The position numbers and the translations under genes are program-made. A stretch of 64,000 nt of DNA from Ectobius pallidus. Its lineage: Eukaryota > Arthropoda > Insecta > Blattodea > Ectobiidae. Of this stretch, positions 57,488 to 64,000 are shown piece after piece. The DNA is taken from assembly GCA_964059195.1 (NCBI GenBank), contig CAXKWD010000005.1:154471265-154535264 (forward strand), read 5' to 3'. The notes under the pieces are model-generated. The model saw only the letters and a list, made by a program, of their open reading frames with translations. It was not told the DNA's origin and made no database searches. Positions within the stretch are counted from its first letter, which is position 1, and every line of letters begins with the position of its first letter.

Positions 57488-60400
57488 CATCATCAAAGTT
57501 GTTTTTAATTATTATTATTATTGTTGTTATTGTTATTACTACTACTATTATTACTATTTATTGTAGTACGCCGTGGTGTAGTGGTTGAGGCATTGCGCTA
57601 CAAACCGAAAGATTGCAGGTTCAACTCCCGAAGAGGTTGCTGGAGTTTTTCAATTGCCCTTTCTAGTGGCACTATGGCCCTGGGGTCGACTCAGCCTCTA
57701 ACAGAAATGAGTACCAGGAGCAATCCTGGGGGTAAAGGCGGCCAGTGTGTAAGGCTGACAACCTTACCACCTTCATGTGCCGAATGTCTAAAATCTGAAG
57801 CCTCAACCTCCTAGAACCCTCTGGCCCTCCATGGCCTATATAGGGAACACTTTACCTTCCTTTATTACTATTTATTATTATTATTATTATTATTGTTGTT
57901 GCTATTGTTATTTTATAAATAGGCCCTAATAGTTTTCTCAATGAGTAGAAAAATGGGGGCATTGTGTATTGTATTAACTAAATATTTAAACTTCTTGTGC
58001 AGATTTTACAAATTTATAATTTTGTTCTGCTGACATTAACTGATTATACTTTATTAAGATACATTTTTAAACATTTTAAATTTTTATTGTTAGAATTTGG
58101 CAAAGTTGTTTTGTTAATATTTGAATCATATTATGTATTATGTAAAATGCATATTGAAAGAATTCTATGCAGCTGATTTTCTTACTTCATTGTATTCCTT
58201 TTGAGCTTCAAAACATTGTTATTGTCTTGCTCTACTTCTACCTGCAGATAACTGGGGTTTTTACAGTTAGTATAGATAACTCACTTAGCATTACTCTCAT
58301 GTCTGTTTATGTGACTGTTTCAAGGTCACTGGGTTTTGTTTGATCATCAGTTAGGTATGTGGATGAGTAGTCAGGGATAGGCAAGTGCATAATAACTTTT
58401 GCATACTGTTTACAGTCATCAAGAGGAAGCACTGTGGTTTACTTTTGTGTGCAATTGAATGGTGTTATCTTCTGCCCTATTTCCTTGTGGTTTCTTCATT
58501 CTTCATATCTGATTACTACAGGAAGTTGCATTTTTCAGGAAGCTCTTCAGATTAGCTTCTGCCTACATTGTCATGTTTTTTTCTAGTCACACAGCTTATA
58601 TTTTTCTACTCAGCTGAAAATTTGCATACTTATCACACTTTATGGGCCAATTGACAGACTCCATTGTATTTACTAGCGTAAGCATTGTAACAAACAGATG
58701 GAAAGAATAACACAGTTCTTCACCAAAAGCAGAGGTCCGTCAGCCAGTAATGCTGGTAGTGAAACCATGGTTTGGAGTTTTCCTTTCACGGTTCCAAATA
58801 TTTTGAAACTGACACAGCTGTTTTTCAACCTTATCGGCACAATATCGGTTTCATCAACCATACTTGTTGGACTATCTTTTGGAATTGTATTCCTTTTTAT
58901 AACTGTTGTTGGATTTTGTATTACTGTAACTTTTCTACTGTTTAATGTTTCTTGTCCATCGTCTATGTGCATAAGAATACCTTGGCTGAAAGTTGAGTTT
59001 GTGTTTTGTGTAGTGTGGACACTTCTCTCCATGTTAGCTGCTACAATAGCTGCTTATGTTGGACAGCACAGTGATGGTTTTCTTGTAGGAGCTGTATTTG
59101 TGTATTTAGCCATGGTTGTGTATGGATATGATGCATTTCTGAAGTTCAATGCTGCTTATAAAACGGATGATAATACTAAATCAAGCTCCCATGATGCCGG
59201 GAAGTGTTTTTTCTGCAAACGTATTCCTAGTGAATCAAGACAGTGAATTAAAAATCTAAGTCTTAATTTAGAATAACAACTGCTTTGAATGGTTGTGTTA
59301 GATTAAACATTCTTGTGAACTTAGTTTTGCTAAATCACCACCGGACATAATAATGCTGCCCATCTTACTTGATACACCACATTCTATTATAGTAAAATAC
59401 AACTGATACCTGCTATCAAGATGCTTATAGTGAACTGTCATGATAAGCCAGTATGTTACTTATACAGCTAGCAGGGTATGTATCTTATCTAAATTAATTC
59501 TCAGTACCAAAGACTTTTTCTTATCATTTTACATTACATTATTGAATCACTAAAGAAATCCAAGGGCTTCCTTAGTTGTTACTGTTCTGATTTCTGTCCT
59601 CTAAACAATAAAGTTCAATAATGTGTGCATCGGCTTTGTAAAACTTGTATTTGCTCCAACATAAGGTGTTCTATGCTTGGCCTTAATTGTCATAAATGCA
59701 ATGTTCCGGTCTTGTACATCATATTAAATAACTTGTTTGTGAAGTACATGTTATTGAAGCCAATACAGAATTCACTATTGGTGTTTATCACTAAATGCAT
59801 AATTGTTACAGACATTTTCAGTATAGTGGCATGTCAACATTATTTTTCTACACCCCTAAATGCAAGACACGGCATTGAATGGCTCTCTTGAGAACAACGA
59901 TTGTTATGTCCAAACTAAGTGGAGTAAGTTCTTTCACCATTTGCTCCCCTCATTTTTCCCATGCCTGAACAAAACCAAAAGTTTCATTTTCATGTTTACA
60001 GAATTTTCATGGAAATTATTTTGTCACTAGATTCTTTTTACCAGATTATTAATTAACTTATTTGCTATGTTCTAGCATCTTCTAAATTACCATATATACT
60101 CAAATACTACCCGCATATTTTTTCTAAAATCGTGAACGAAAAACTGGGGTGTGGGTATTATTTGAATACTGGACTTCTCTCATCTGAATTTCGACATTTC
60201 ATACCATATCTGCTCAATATAGCACAATGTTTTGTAGTAGCATCACAGTATAGTATAACAGTAGCAAAGCTGTAATGAAAAGAAAATGAGACAAAGAAGA
60301 TGCTTTCTTATGCACATGGTCCGTCATGACCGGCGGTGAAACAAAGCTTTATGTGTAGAGACGCCAAGCAAGTAACAGTGCAGTACAAACAGAACCATTA

Positions 60401-63150
60401 ATTCAGGAAAAGTTCGGTGAATTTCCACCTTGGGTCGGACCAGGTCGGACCCACGTCATCGCGTGTTCTTTCCTGCTGCACAGCTGGATTCACGAATGGA
60501 GAATATTGATTGTTGAAAGTGTTACACTGTGTGTATCAGACAGCGAGATTTCATCTGTCTTTTACCATGCACATTATTTTTATAATTACGTTTTAGCCTA
60601 CCAAATTTAATTCATTTATGGTTAGGGCCCTGATTTATTGGTGAAATAAAATGGCTGATTTCGGTGTTAACTTCCTTCTATTTCGGTGGGTATTTCGTGA
60701 AATAAATGATTTACACTACATTGGGAACATTGCGCAATGATAAACTTTGCTTCTTTATTTACATGAACTAACACCCCTCCCCCCATTTCTATATTCTTCT
60801 GCCCTTGTATGAACTGAAGTAACTTTAGGCATGATTAGAGTTAATGTTCAAATATAATGACGAGAAATATTATCGTAATTTCTACTAAACACCATCAGAT
60901 AGCCATTTGCAAACAGAAGTGCCAACCATACCACTGTGGACAAAAGACGAAATCTGTTGAATACAAGTAACAAACATTCTACACTCTTCTGCTGTAATTG
61001 ATCATAGGCATCGCTAACTTGGCAAAGACATAGCAGGAAAGGAGTGTACTCAACACCACAAACCAGGTCACAGACATTCTTTGCGTAAATTCTGCAATCT
61101 TTGTAATCGATCACAAATTATCGATATATCGGTAAATCATCGACAGCCACAGAAACAGCATAAAAAAAGCATGCTGCTAAGAAATAAAAAATACAGTACA
61201 CCAAAACACAATATTGTGATTTTAAGACACATTTTCGTGCTCATTTTTCACTTTACGGACAGAAGGGGCTTATTTCGCGCTTATAGACACATTTCGCAGA
61301 ATCAAGTAAATTTCGCGATATTTCGTGGATTCAGTTTGGTTCATATTGGTATTTTAAGCATATAAAAGCTAAATATAGCTAAGGGAGGTTGTTTTATAAA
61401 ATTTCGCGCTTATCGTTGTTACCAAAAAATACGGCCCCTATTTATGGTATGTAATGTTAATTATAACTGTTTAATTAAGAATAAAACTGGCAAAATAATT
61501 TTATATATGGGCCTATAGTTCCCCCCCCCCCCAAATTTCCTTTCCAAAAATTTGGGTGCAGGTATTATTCAGCAGCAGGTAGTACTCGGGTATATATGGT
61601 AATCAGTCTCACTTTTGCCAGTTTGTTCTGTCTCTTCTAAGAAAGCTTTAAACTATATTTATTAGGAATATTTCCATATTCTTAATGTAGTACTGTGATA
61701 AGAATAATCAACATTTGCATAATGTTGCAGGAAGGAAATGTGATAAGAATAAGTGTGTAAGTTTGAACTTGATAAGATATCAACACTTTTCATGCAACAC
61801 TTATTCAGCTAGCTTTCATGTCGAACATGTTATTCCATCAATTTTAGAACCTGTAGTAGGTATCAGCCTTTCTAATTGTAAAAACCACATGATCTAATAT
61901 TGATTCCATGGAAAAATGGGAATTCATTGCTATGGGATACCACTTGTGTGGATACAGTCACAGCTTCTTATTAGCCCACTACCTCTAGAATTTCTGCTTC
62001 TGCAGAGGAATTAGATGTTCATTACAGAAAATTACATCTTCCTTGTTGATGATTTCTTGGTGGATTATCAGCCAAGTTGAAGTCTTATAAATTTCCACCA
62101 GCCGACTGATCTCTTGTGCGTCTGTTCTCTAGAATACCATGCACATATGCCCTGAATATGACTTCTGATTGGCTTCCTTATACATTTAGTCTAAGCAGTG
62201 TGAGAATGATTTTACCATTAATTATGTGCCTTGTTCATGGTATTCATGATATTCCTGATGGAGTTAAAGCCATGGAATTAAGGTGGCTGAAACCTCAAAC
62301 TTCGTAACATTGTATTAGTCAAGATTTTTTCCACCTATAAGCTCGAGTAAAGAATTACCTAACAGGTGCATATAGAAGGAAAACATCTTGATTAATACTT
62401 TTAACTAATAGAAATTAAATTAATTAATGATTCATAACATTGATGTAACTGGTAACCCAAGACAACATTATAAATAATCAGTGGTATAAAGTTTAAAGTC
62501 ATGCCATTGTATATTCTTCTGTAGAAGGCATACATTTTTATGTAAGCTGACTGATAATCTTAAGATAGAGATACGAATGTCTTCACTTATTTATGTCCCT
62601 ATTCACATTAGATTAGAACTAAATTAAATTGCATTTTTAAATTTATTATGTAACTTCTTATGTAATATGCTACTTCTTATATTAATAAAAATAAAAACAC
62701 TTTTAACTCCACTTATATCAATTAAAAAAAAAAAAAAACTGGACTTATTTTTTTTTTTTTATTAACATAAATGGAGTTAAAAGTGTTTTTATTTTCAAAC
62801 TTTATCAATATTCAGTATGCTCCACTGTTTACATCATTTCGTTTTAATGTGTTTTACTCTACTTCTTACTTAAAATATTCTGCTTTGAATGGCTTTCCAG
62901 GTCTTAATGTTCACCTCATGAAGAAAAGCAAATGTTTTTACCATAGTTACCAATTTAACTTAAAGTACAAATTCATTTAAATACCAGCTTAATTGTATTT
63001 TGTTTCAGGTTATCATGCACCACTAGATCTTTTCATGGAATTAAATAATCTATCAGCAGACAGAAAGTTACCAGCTGATCAGAACATCAATGTATGTGTT
63101 GGTAAAGAATGGTACCGTTATCCATCCAGCTTCTTTCTTCCAGATAATAA
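28773..63150 (+). CDS. ALG9: ALG9 alpha-1,2-mannosyltransferase, exons 1-10 (3' end outside window)
   Basis: Exons: 28773-28861, 29002-29158, 30364-30569, 33518-33631, 36752-36862, 38533-38620, 50341-50535, 55933-56049, 57087-57294, 63009-63150. All junctions are AG/GT with matching phases, giving 475 codons plus two bases. The human protein is about 611 aa, so the luminal C-terminal part is missing here. The product is a GT22 (GT-C fold) multi-pass ER enzyme that uses dolichyl-phosphate-mannose to add the two alpha-1,2-mannoses (Man6 to Man7, Man8 to Man9) to the lipid-linked N-glycan precursor. Seen directly: the first luminal loop motif DCDETFNYWEP (exon 2), FQTWEYSPEYALRSY (exon 3), HGPDLYGTEP and YFYLINGFLNFN (exon 7), HKEERFLFPVYPLICL across exons 8-9, and NVCVGKEWYRYPSSFFLPDN (exon 10). 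The ATG at 28773 has a strong context (acaATGG), and an in-frame ATG 84 bp upstream is less likely. The exon 1 donor (gtcaat) is weak. Intron 6 (11.7 kb) and intron 7 (5.4 kb) are swollen by transposons. Confidence 0.93.
29430..29900 (-). repeat. Inverted repeat, left arm (ALG9 intron 2)
   Basis: Reverse complement of 32855-33215. The shared blocks include a CT-rich stretch, atttgaacaggggatcacta, tgcaagggtcgtttt, gggtcctgagtaac and attgagcagcttgc. This arm has an extra segment of about 85 bp near 29610-29695. Part of the unit is a tRNA-derived SINE, whose head is best seen in the right arm. Confidence 0.8.
30004..30075. repeat. TA microsatellite
   Basis: (TA)n interrupted by tg, roughly 30019-30052, followed by a T-rich stretch to 30075. 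It lies in ALG9 intron 2. Confidence 0.8.
30940..30971. repeat. AAT microsatellite
   Basis: About ten AAT units in ALG9 intron 3. The translated runs of isoleucine on both strands are an artefact of this repeat. Confidence 0.8.
31840..32720 (-). pseudogene. Degenerate LINE fragment (C-terminal ORF2)
   Basis: On the minus strand, 32658-32398 encodes the segment after the RT catalytic site of an R1/Jockey-type LINE: KKTVQMTFRKGGR, then INSFKYLGVML, typical of the palm/thumb boundary. Downstream, frames are broken. Near 32040-31980 a Cys/His cluster (SCDCVCILCDGFC) resembles the ORF2 end motif. It lies in ALG9 intron 3, is 5' truncated and has no intact domain. Confidence 0.65.
32855..33215 (+). 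repeat. Inverted repeat, right arm, including a tRNA-derived SINE head (ALG9 intron 3)
   Basis: Inverted copy of 29430-29900. At 33045-33105 it shows an A-box-like tggtgtactggttaggctgc and a B-box-like ctgttcaaatacc at tRNA spacing, so the unit includes a SINE (family D). The two arms flank ALG9 exon 3. Confidence 0.78.
33968..34817. mobile_element. RTE-like non-autonomous insertion in the ALG9 intron 4 copy of the duplicated block
   Basis: Starts tagctcaaaagaccctgcat and continues tgcccggggtttttatt. It ends ggacaaagccttttatatat in a TA run. The duplicate at 17.5 kb lacks it, which delimits the insertion. Head and tail layout (ctagc...cccgggg, ggacaaa...ttttatata) resemble short RTE-type elements common in insects. 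No intact ORF. Confidence 0.6.
35135..36712 (+). repeat. Three tandem copies of an RTE-like element (cccgcggcttcgcccgcg family)
   Basis: Copies at about 35135-35470, 35470-36073 and 36074-36712 share the aaaaattaagagcataata block, atcacgtgga-type block, gcgacctcagattcgagttc, ttgaccatatttag and a tail with cggacagacagacaaac and ttttattaat. The first copy is 3' truncated at the junction with the second. The last ends ttttattaatataga. They lie in ALG9 intron 4. No protein-coding capacity seen. Confidence 0.7.
36863..37911. other. ALG9 intron 5, left part, nothing recognised
   Basis: Intronic sequence without supported features. Two short ORFs have no family resemblance. Confidence 0.4.
37912..38165. 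mobile_element. Tc1/mariner-type MITE, 254 bp
   Basis: Inverted ends of about 28 bp: left CAGGTAGGGGCAAAAAAAAG, right reversed CACGTAGGGAAAAAAAGCGG, both continuing gcggaccgact. TA flanks at 37910-37911 and 38166-38167. In ALG9 intron 5. Confidence 0.8.
39342..39346. repeat. BEL target site duplication, left
   Basis: gatgc, repeated at 48270-48274 immediately outside the other LTR. Five-base duplications are usual for BEL/Pao. Confidence 0.85.
39347..40585 (-). repeat. BEL 3' LTR
   Basis: 1,239 bp, TG...CA (tgttcccgctcccacggtag at one end, gctggacggaaca at the other). Same length and apparently the same sequence as 47031-48269. The bases just inside (minus strand gcgggcaata) are where the polypurine tract is expected. 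The 86-codon ORF inside both LTRs is incidental. Confidence 0.92.
40751..46498 (-). CDS. BEL/Pao gag-pol polyprotein
   Basis: 1,915 residues, no stops or frameshifts. Order: N-terminal helical region; repeated charged coiled coil at 100-190 (units of LALAREEAEAKRAEA type); gag core of the DUF1759 type at about 300-480; Cys/His knuckle region at 508-572 (CLCC, CRVC, CRRC); aspartic protease with DSG at 621-623; RT at about 930-1130 with catalytic YVDD at 1059-1062; RNase H at about 1235-1370 with FCDAS and WSDSK; integrase zinc finger around 1546-1583; integrase core with D1615, D1681 and E1735; and a C-terminal DUF5641-type domain to about 1905. All key catalytic residues are present. It supplies the particle, maturation, reverse transcription and integration functions. 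The start at 46498 is the first Met, 532 bp inside the 5' LTR. Confidence 0.93.
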   Translation of the reverse strand: MSSPDGLTALKAKRVPIKAQITRQVNVISNLAIEDVTYPELKKYESKLDELAAKFDLVQTEIDGVDYSDAEEAYRAEVDAVISRGNSQLCKFLQALSDKEALAQAEAKRAEVLAQLALAREEAEAKRAEALAQQALAERQAQAQLALAREEAEAKRAEAQAQLALAREEAEAKRAEAHAQAEAAQKAKIRRFEYLQSQFLRQMQIMREYEIEDLATLHEARIRRSEFVEIFKAYKSDYAQVAIDEAYQDHEFDFHAVESDYYKVISFFDSMIAEKKQLYEPEQAQTASQRSSLDPVTPLLPKLPEIRLPQFNGNPSEWIEFRDTFSSLVIQHRHISDMDKYQYLKSCLSSEVSTVIQNIPVSAATFQVAWQTLIDRFDNDRLIANTHLDNLFSPPQIERYSAESLQKYLDHFISTVHALNSLNTEVELSDLIITRIIIDKLPMNLIREWESSVKIGKLPTLKELFVFLESRVRILQMTDAATKSQAAKSVPSSPAPSKSKSSSSRPKCLCCRTAVHDLFSCSDFRSMTFAQRDQFVRDRKLCRVCLYSQGHANNCRTFQCRRCAGRHSTFLHDPTSDSHQAANTAGVMASSQTQQRCLLPTATVRILDSDGSPVEATALLDSGSDCNLISDRLFRRLGLAPHAQRTTLAGILSTNVSTHKLTSITIQSRVTSWRYNAQAIVVPEISEKRFPSSFIETKEWNIPPNLPLADPVFSRPKCVDLLLGVEICAQVVCPGQISTCELPTIQNSHLGWYFAGKLPSAPFPSQRCHTSNGHRRRSTDKRYLDASPNEPECSEAMSSNYSAFLTADQLVSNQLSRFWELERVSNSAPFPDESVCEQHFAANTQRDSDGRYIVKLPFVSAPESLGSTVLQAQKRFFSLEKRLSSNETLREEYNRFMDDYLKLGHMKPASRSSLGKYEYIIPHHPVLKPSSTTTKLRVVFDASAKSSNGKSLNDILAVGPVVQPDLFSILLRFRFNPVAFTADIEKMYRQVLVHPDHQPLQQIYWRTSVSDPIQLFDLTTVTYGTASASFLATRALKQLAIDEGSKFPVAASIINNSIYVDDIVATAATLSEAKVIVSQLRELLPLGGFNPRKWSSNSVELLQDVPPELRESLDHRTFGDSDTSSIKALGLIWQPSDDMLRIETSVDPSKPFTTCSRRTLLSCIASIFDPLGLICPIVSYCKILFQSLWKETTSWDQPIPSAVADKWRKIHNQLQFISSIAIPRLALQQNFVSVQLHGFCDASEVAYGACLYLRSTNHLDKAKSCLLCAKSRVAPLKATTIPRLELLAAHLLATLVHRVLPALQLSISSVHLWSDSKVVLGWLNHSPSKLKTFVANRVADVQEFTAIESWSHVSSKDNPADLISRGATPSDLLNNSLWWSGPSWLTADSTQWPSLPTELESSSLPEVKIAALVTIETSSLSPWLTKFSHLKTIRVMAYVRRFINNYLKLKSPINGPLLPSEITEALHSCIRIIQRNAFRKEIQALSSSQDLPSSSKIRQLCPFIQDNILRVGGRLSRSNLPFDNKHQILLPAEHAFTRQLVLHVHLHLGHAGPQLVISHLRESYWIPCIRKLVRSVRRRCSVCFRFEAQAFQQKMADLPPERVNPLPPFTNSSVDYAGPFSLKFGGPRSKVTTKAYVAIFVCMSTKAVHVELVTSLTSRAFLAALSRFTSRRGIPSSITCDNGRNFVGAHADLQNLSRLLMSSEHHSAVQDATAHLNIHWRFLPPHSPHMGGLHEAAVRSLKFHLKRMSSSCKYTYEEMSTVLTQIESFLNSRPLMSLSEDVDDFGYLSPGHFLIGKPIVSVPSPDLSGGYSLRSRWNHLQQMVTCIWKKWSVDYLHTLQRRARWHKVLPDVPLGTPVLVLEDNVPPHRWVLGLVHQVHPGPDGLVRVVTVRTVSGTYKRPLIKLAPLPVSEEGQ
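45945..46205 (-). repeat. Coding minisatellite in the BEL gag region
   Basis: About four GC-rich units of 55-60 bp (shared core gagctgggcctgggcctccg, plus strand) encode the repeated AEAKRAEA coiled-coil units. GC content is far above the rest of the window. Confidence 0.75.
47005..47022 (-). other. Candidate BEL primer-binding site
   Basis: Nine bases inside the 5' LTR the minus strand reads TGGTTCCTCCGGGCC. It begins TGG as expected for pairing to a tRNA CCA end. The tRNA species was not identified. Confidence 0.4.
47031..48269 (-). repeat. BEL 5' LTR
   Basis: 1,239 bp, TG...CA, matching 39347-40585. It should carry the element promoter on the minus strand. Confidence 0.92.
49283..50340. 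other. ALG9 intron 6, right end, nothing recognised
   Basis: AT-rich intronic sequence leading to the exon 7 acceptor (cttgttccacag). A repeated aagtgtgggga-type string occurs near 49680-49790. No gene or element supported. Confidence 0.4.
50636..50790. repeat. Relic of the CCRTATTTACT transposon family
   Basis: Starts actgtatttacttgcgtaat and holds three repeats of ccctgcataatagactcacc type. Only one end is recognisable. Related to elements at 5.57, 53.98 and 60.09 kb. Confidence 0.45.
51421..53312. repeat. Satellite-like tandem array, about 12 units of 141-174 bp
   Basis: Units run from gccaggc to ttttatccacttgaaaaaa and include ataaaatcaaattgaataaa and acaagctcagaacctgtagt. Unit starts lie near 51421, 51594, 51760, 51914, 52080, 52246, 52420, 52561, 52735, 52891, 53032 and 53206. 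The last six show a 174/141-156 bp pattern repeating every 470-490 bp, a higher-order period of three units. The 386-codon minus-strand frame (52125-53285) is a by-product of the repeats. Confidence 0.88.
53339..53946. repeat. Long inverted repeat, about 260-bp arms
   Basis: Arms 53339-53595 and 53670-53946 are reverse complements (tacagtgagtct... against ...gactcactgta; gtattgtgtggatgcaagag), with a spacer of about 75 bp. The right arm has a small extra segment (atttcacccgatcgctcggg). The arms hold short open frames but no recognised domain. A transcript would fold into a long hairpin. Confidence 0.75.
53981..54925. mobile_element. TIR element of the CCRTATTTACT family carrying a SINE
   Basis: Left end TACCGTATTTACTCCAATAT, right end reversed TACCATATTTACTTGAATAT, with TA flanks. 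Near both ends are gcgcaccctg/acctgggta blocks. A SINE is inserted at 54131-54449. Nested within the hAT element. Confidence 0.7.
54131..54449 (+). mobile_element. tRNA-derived SINE (family B)
   Basis: Head with A-box-like cgtggtcttgtggttagcgt and B-box gggttcgattccc. The body is shared with the copy at 10.3 kb. A perfect 14-bp target duplication tatttatagaataa lies at 54117-54130 and 54450-54463. Tail gtttagttttagttt. Confidence 0.85.
54960..55145 (-). pseudogene. hAT transposase fragment, C-terminal dimerisation domain
   Basis: The minus strand encodes about 60 residues including PASSASIERVFSSFG and LINRLGNEKAQKLVYI, the conserved hAT dimerisation (hATC) signature. No preceding transposase domain (BED finger or DDE core) is found between here and the right end of the element, so this is a remnant of the original transposase gene. 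Confidence 0.8.
56110..56638. mobile_element. Foldback MITE with long inverted ends
   Basis: 529 bp with inverted ends of over 100 bp (gagcccaagagggggatttt, then gggatttactcgagc and taaggtgggttaattacatg) and TA flanks. The left arm carries a tandem duplication of about 55 bp. A second inner inverted pair (aatataatctgc / gcagattatatt) continues the fold. In ALG9 intron 8. Confidence 0.8.
57430..57547. repeat. TTA/TTG microsatellite
   Basis: Long ATT-type run (57433-57490) with a second run after a short unique spacer. It continues after the SINE near 57870-57900. In ALG9 intron 9. Confidence 0.85.
57563..57861 (+). mobile_element. tRNA-derived SINE (family A) with target duplication
   Basis: A-box-like tggtgtagtggttgaggc, B-box aggttcaactcc and the family A body. 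A perfect 15-bp duplication ttattactatttatt lies at 57548-57562 and 57862-57876. It was inserted into a TTA microsatellite. Confidence 0.85.
57877..58697. other. ALG9 intron 9 and 5' flank of the nested MARVEL gene
   Basis: No clear element. The bases just before the nested gene ATG (ttgtaacaaacag) could be a splice acceptor, so a non-coding 5' exon for that gene may lie here, but the pyrimidine tract is poor. Confidence 0.3.
58698..59246 (+). CDS. MARVEL-domain membrane protein, intronless, nested in ALG9
   Basis: 182 residues with four hydrophobic segments (about 34-54, 59-84, 97-122, 127-148), short polar ends and a cytosolic tail with a CFFC motif. The N-terminal block FTVPNILKLTQLFFNLIG and the spacing of the four helices fit the MARVEL fold of CKLF-like (CMTM) and related vesicle or junction proteins. 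No catalytic role is expected. The whole coding region is one exon on the same strand as ALG9, inside intron 9, followed by AATAAA at 59607-59612 and a GT-rich stretch. An intronless coding region suggests a retrocopy, though no poly-A tail or target duplication was found. The frame is intact with strong coding character. The exact paralogue cannot be named from sequence alone. Confidence 0.8.
   Translation: MERITQFFTKSRGPSASNAGSETMVWSFPFTVPNILKLTQLFFNLIGTISVSSTILVGLSFGIVFLFITVVGFCITVTFLLFNVSCPSSMCIRIPWLKVEFVFCVVWTLLSMLAATIAAYVGQHSDGFLVGAVFVYLAMVVYGYDAFLKFNAAYKTDDNTKSSSHDAGKCFFCKRIPSESRQ
59607..59612 (+). terminator. Polyadenylation signal of the MARVEL gene
   Basis: AATAAA about 360 bp after the stop codon, followed within 15 bases by gtgtgcatcggctttgt, a typical GT-rich downstream element. 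Confidence 0.55.
60090..61599. mobile_element. TIR element of the CCRTATTTACT family, with a nested hAT MITE
   Basis: Left end CCATATATACTCAAATACTA, right end reversed CCATATATACCCGAGTACTA, with TA flanks at 60088-60089 and 61600-61601. Removing the nested element leaves about 690 bp. A C12 run lies at 61521-61532. Confidence 0.75.
60623..61440. mobile_element. hAT-type MITE, 818 bp
   Basis: The ends TAGGGCCCTGATTTATTGGT and, reversed from the right, TAGGGGCCGTATTTTTTGGT are bordered by a perfect 8-bp duplication tttatggt (60615-60622, 61441-61448). Inside are repeats of the atttcgcg/tatttcgtg type near both ends. No transposase. Confidence 0.85.
61602..62685. other. ALG9 intron 9, nothing recognised
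   Basis: Intronic AT-rich sequence without supported features. Confidence 0.4.
62686..62798. repeat. Short foldback repeat
   Basis: Arms of about 30 bp (aaataaaaacacttttaact and its complement) around a poly-A/poly-T centre. Hairpin-forming, probably a small MITE. Confidence 0.7.
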
Positions 63151-63754
63151 GTGAGTTTTTATAACATTACACCAAGAGAAAACTTTTAAAGGACAGGGAG
63201 GTTACTGTACCTACTAGCTGAAGAAAAATCTGGGTTGCATAATAACTAAGAGAATTAGTCCATATTCTTTGCACAGGACATGCTGTAGTATTACAGTGAA
63301 GCACAGCAAGGGCAAAACGTAGACCTATCTCTCTATCACTCCATAAATACAAGATGATCAGTCCCTTCAGCTGCCTTAGAATACAGTAGCAAGACTTTTT
63401 TCAATTAATTGAATACCAACCATGAAGTGACTGATTTAAGACAAGAGAAAAAAATACTTTTTTTAACAAATTCTACTGGCCATCTATTTAAGAGTAGCAA
63501 AATCAAAATATTCCCTTCTGTTGATAAATTATTTAGAATGTATGCTGTTAATGCTTGTCTTTCACTGGAGCCAATAAGAATATTTTGCAGAAATCTTTTC
63601 TTTATGTAATTAACTAAGTTGTTGACTATTAAACACTTTAGGCTTCAATTTTCCTTACATTTTTGCAGGACATACGTTTCATGGGCTTTGCCCTCATTTT
63701 CAACTGCTTGTGAACTGTCTATTTTCTGCTTGGAGAACACTGGCGCCTTCTGGT

Positions 63755-64000
63755 TTTGGTTTATCAGTCTTCTTGATCAAGTTTTCTTCTTGCGGTATTT
63801 CAAAATTCATCAGTTTATCTTCACACTTTTTCATATAAATCTTTTCCCACACTTCCAGATCTTTTTGTTTATTAACTGATTTCAATAGGTTAATATTGAA
63901 GGAAATTGTGGGAAAAGATTTATATGAAAAAGTATAAAGATAAACTGATGAATTTTGAAATACCGCTAGAAGAAAACTTGATCAAGAAGTTTGTTAAACC
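63755..64000. repeat. Inverted repeat with coding-like arms, running off the window end
   Basis: Left arm 63755-63855 and right arm from 63900 to the window end are inverted copies (cttcttgatcaagttttctt; tcatataaatcttttcccac). Both arms encode nearly the same peptide, from WEKIYMKK through KLMNFEIP to EENLIKK: the left arm on the minus strand, the right on the plus. The two copies differ at few residues, which suggests descent from a real coding sequence. Lies in ALG9 intron 10; source not recognised. Confidence 0.65.

Overview
The window is nuclear DNA of an insect, AT-rich, with large introns and very dense transposable elements. The style (many tRNA-derived SINEs, CR1-like and I/R1-like LINEs, BEL/Pao, hAT and Tc1/mariner-type MITEs, multi-kilobase introns) fits a hemimetabolous insect such as a cockroach or termite. 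That placement is inference, and the species cannot be fixed from this sequence alone. There are no bacterial operons, rRNA genes or CRISPR arrays.

Host genes. (1) A possible terminal coding exon of an unrecognised plus-strand gene lies at 2164-2349. (2) A small minus-strand gene with three coding exons (12366-14351, 82 aa) looks like a homologue of TRIQK, a small single-pass ER membrane protein. (3) ALG9, the ER alpha-1,2-mannosyltransferase of N-glycan precursor assembly, runs on the plus strand from 28773 to past 63150. Ten exons with consistent phases are visible and the C-terminal exons lie beyond the window. (4) An intronless MARVEL-domain membrane protein gene (58698-59246) is nested in ALG9 intron 9 on the same strand.

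Layout. 1-12 kb is mostly non-coding with SINEs, MITEs and a candidate exon. 12.4-14.4 kb is the TRIQK-like gene. 16.98-17.6 kb is a diverged direct duplicate of ALG9 exon 4 with its flanks, lying upstream of ALG9 exon 1. 18.5-28.5 kb is a full-length I/R1-group LINE on the minus strand with a 12-bp target duplication, split in its ORF2 by a plus-strand CR1-like LINE. The outer LINE lies head-to-head with ALG9, about 260 bp from its start codon. From 28.8 kb on, ALG9 introns carry an inverted repeat pair around exon 3, a LINE fragment, tandem RTE-like repeats, and a mariner-type MITE. Intron 6 holds a DNA transposon split by an intact, apparently young BEL/Pao element (8,923 bp, two 1,239-bp LTRs, 5-bp target duplication). 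Intron 7 holds a 4.5-kb hAT element (8-bp target duplication) that contains a higher-order tandem array. Introns 8 and 9 hold further MITEs and SINEs, and intron 9 holds the nested MARVEL gene.

The most unusual signals are four. The CR1-like LINE has a T TTT TTA slippery heptamer exactly in frame at its ORF1/ORF2 junction, and its ORF2 has no usable AUG. The outer LINE has a TAATG stop-start overlap. ALG9 exon 4 has a second copy with intact splice sites upstream of the gene. A hAT element hosts a satellite-like array with a three-unit higher-order period.
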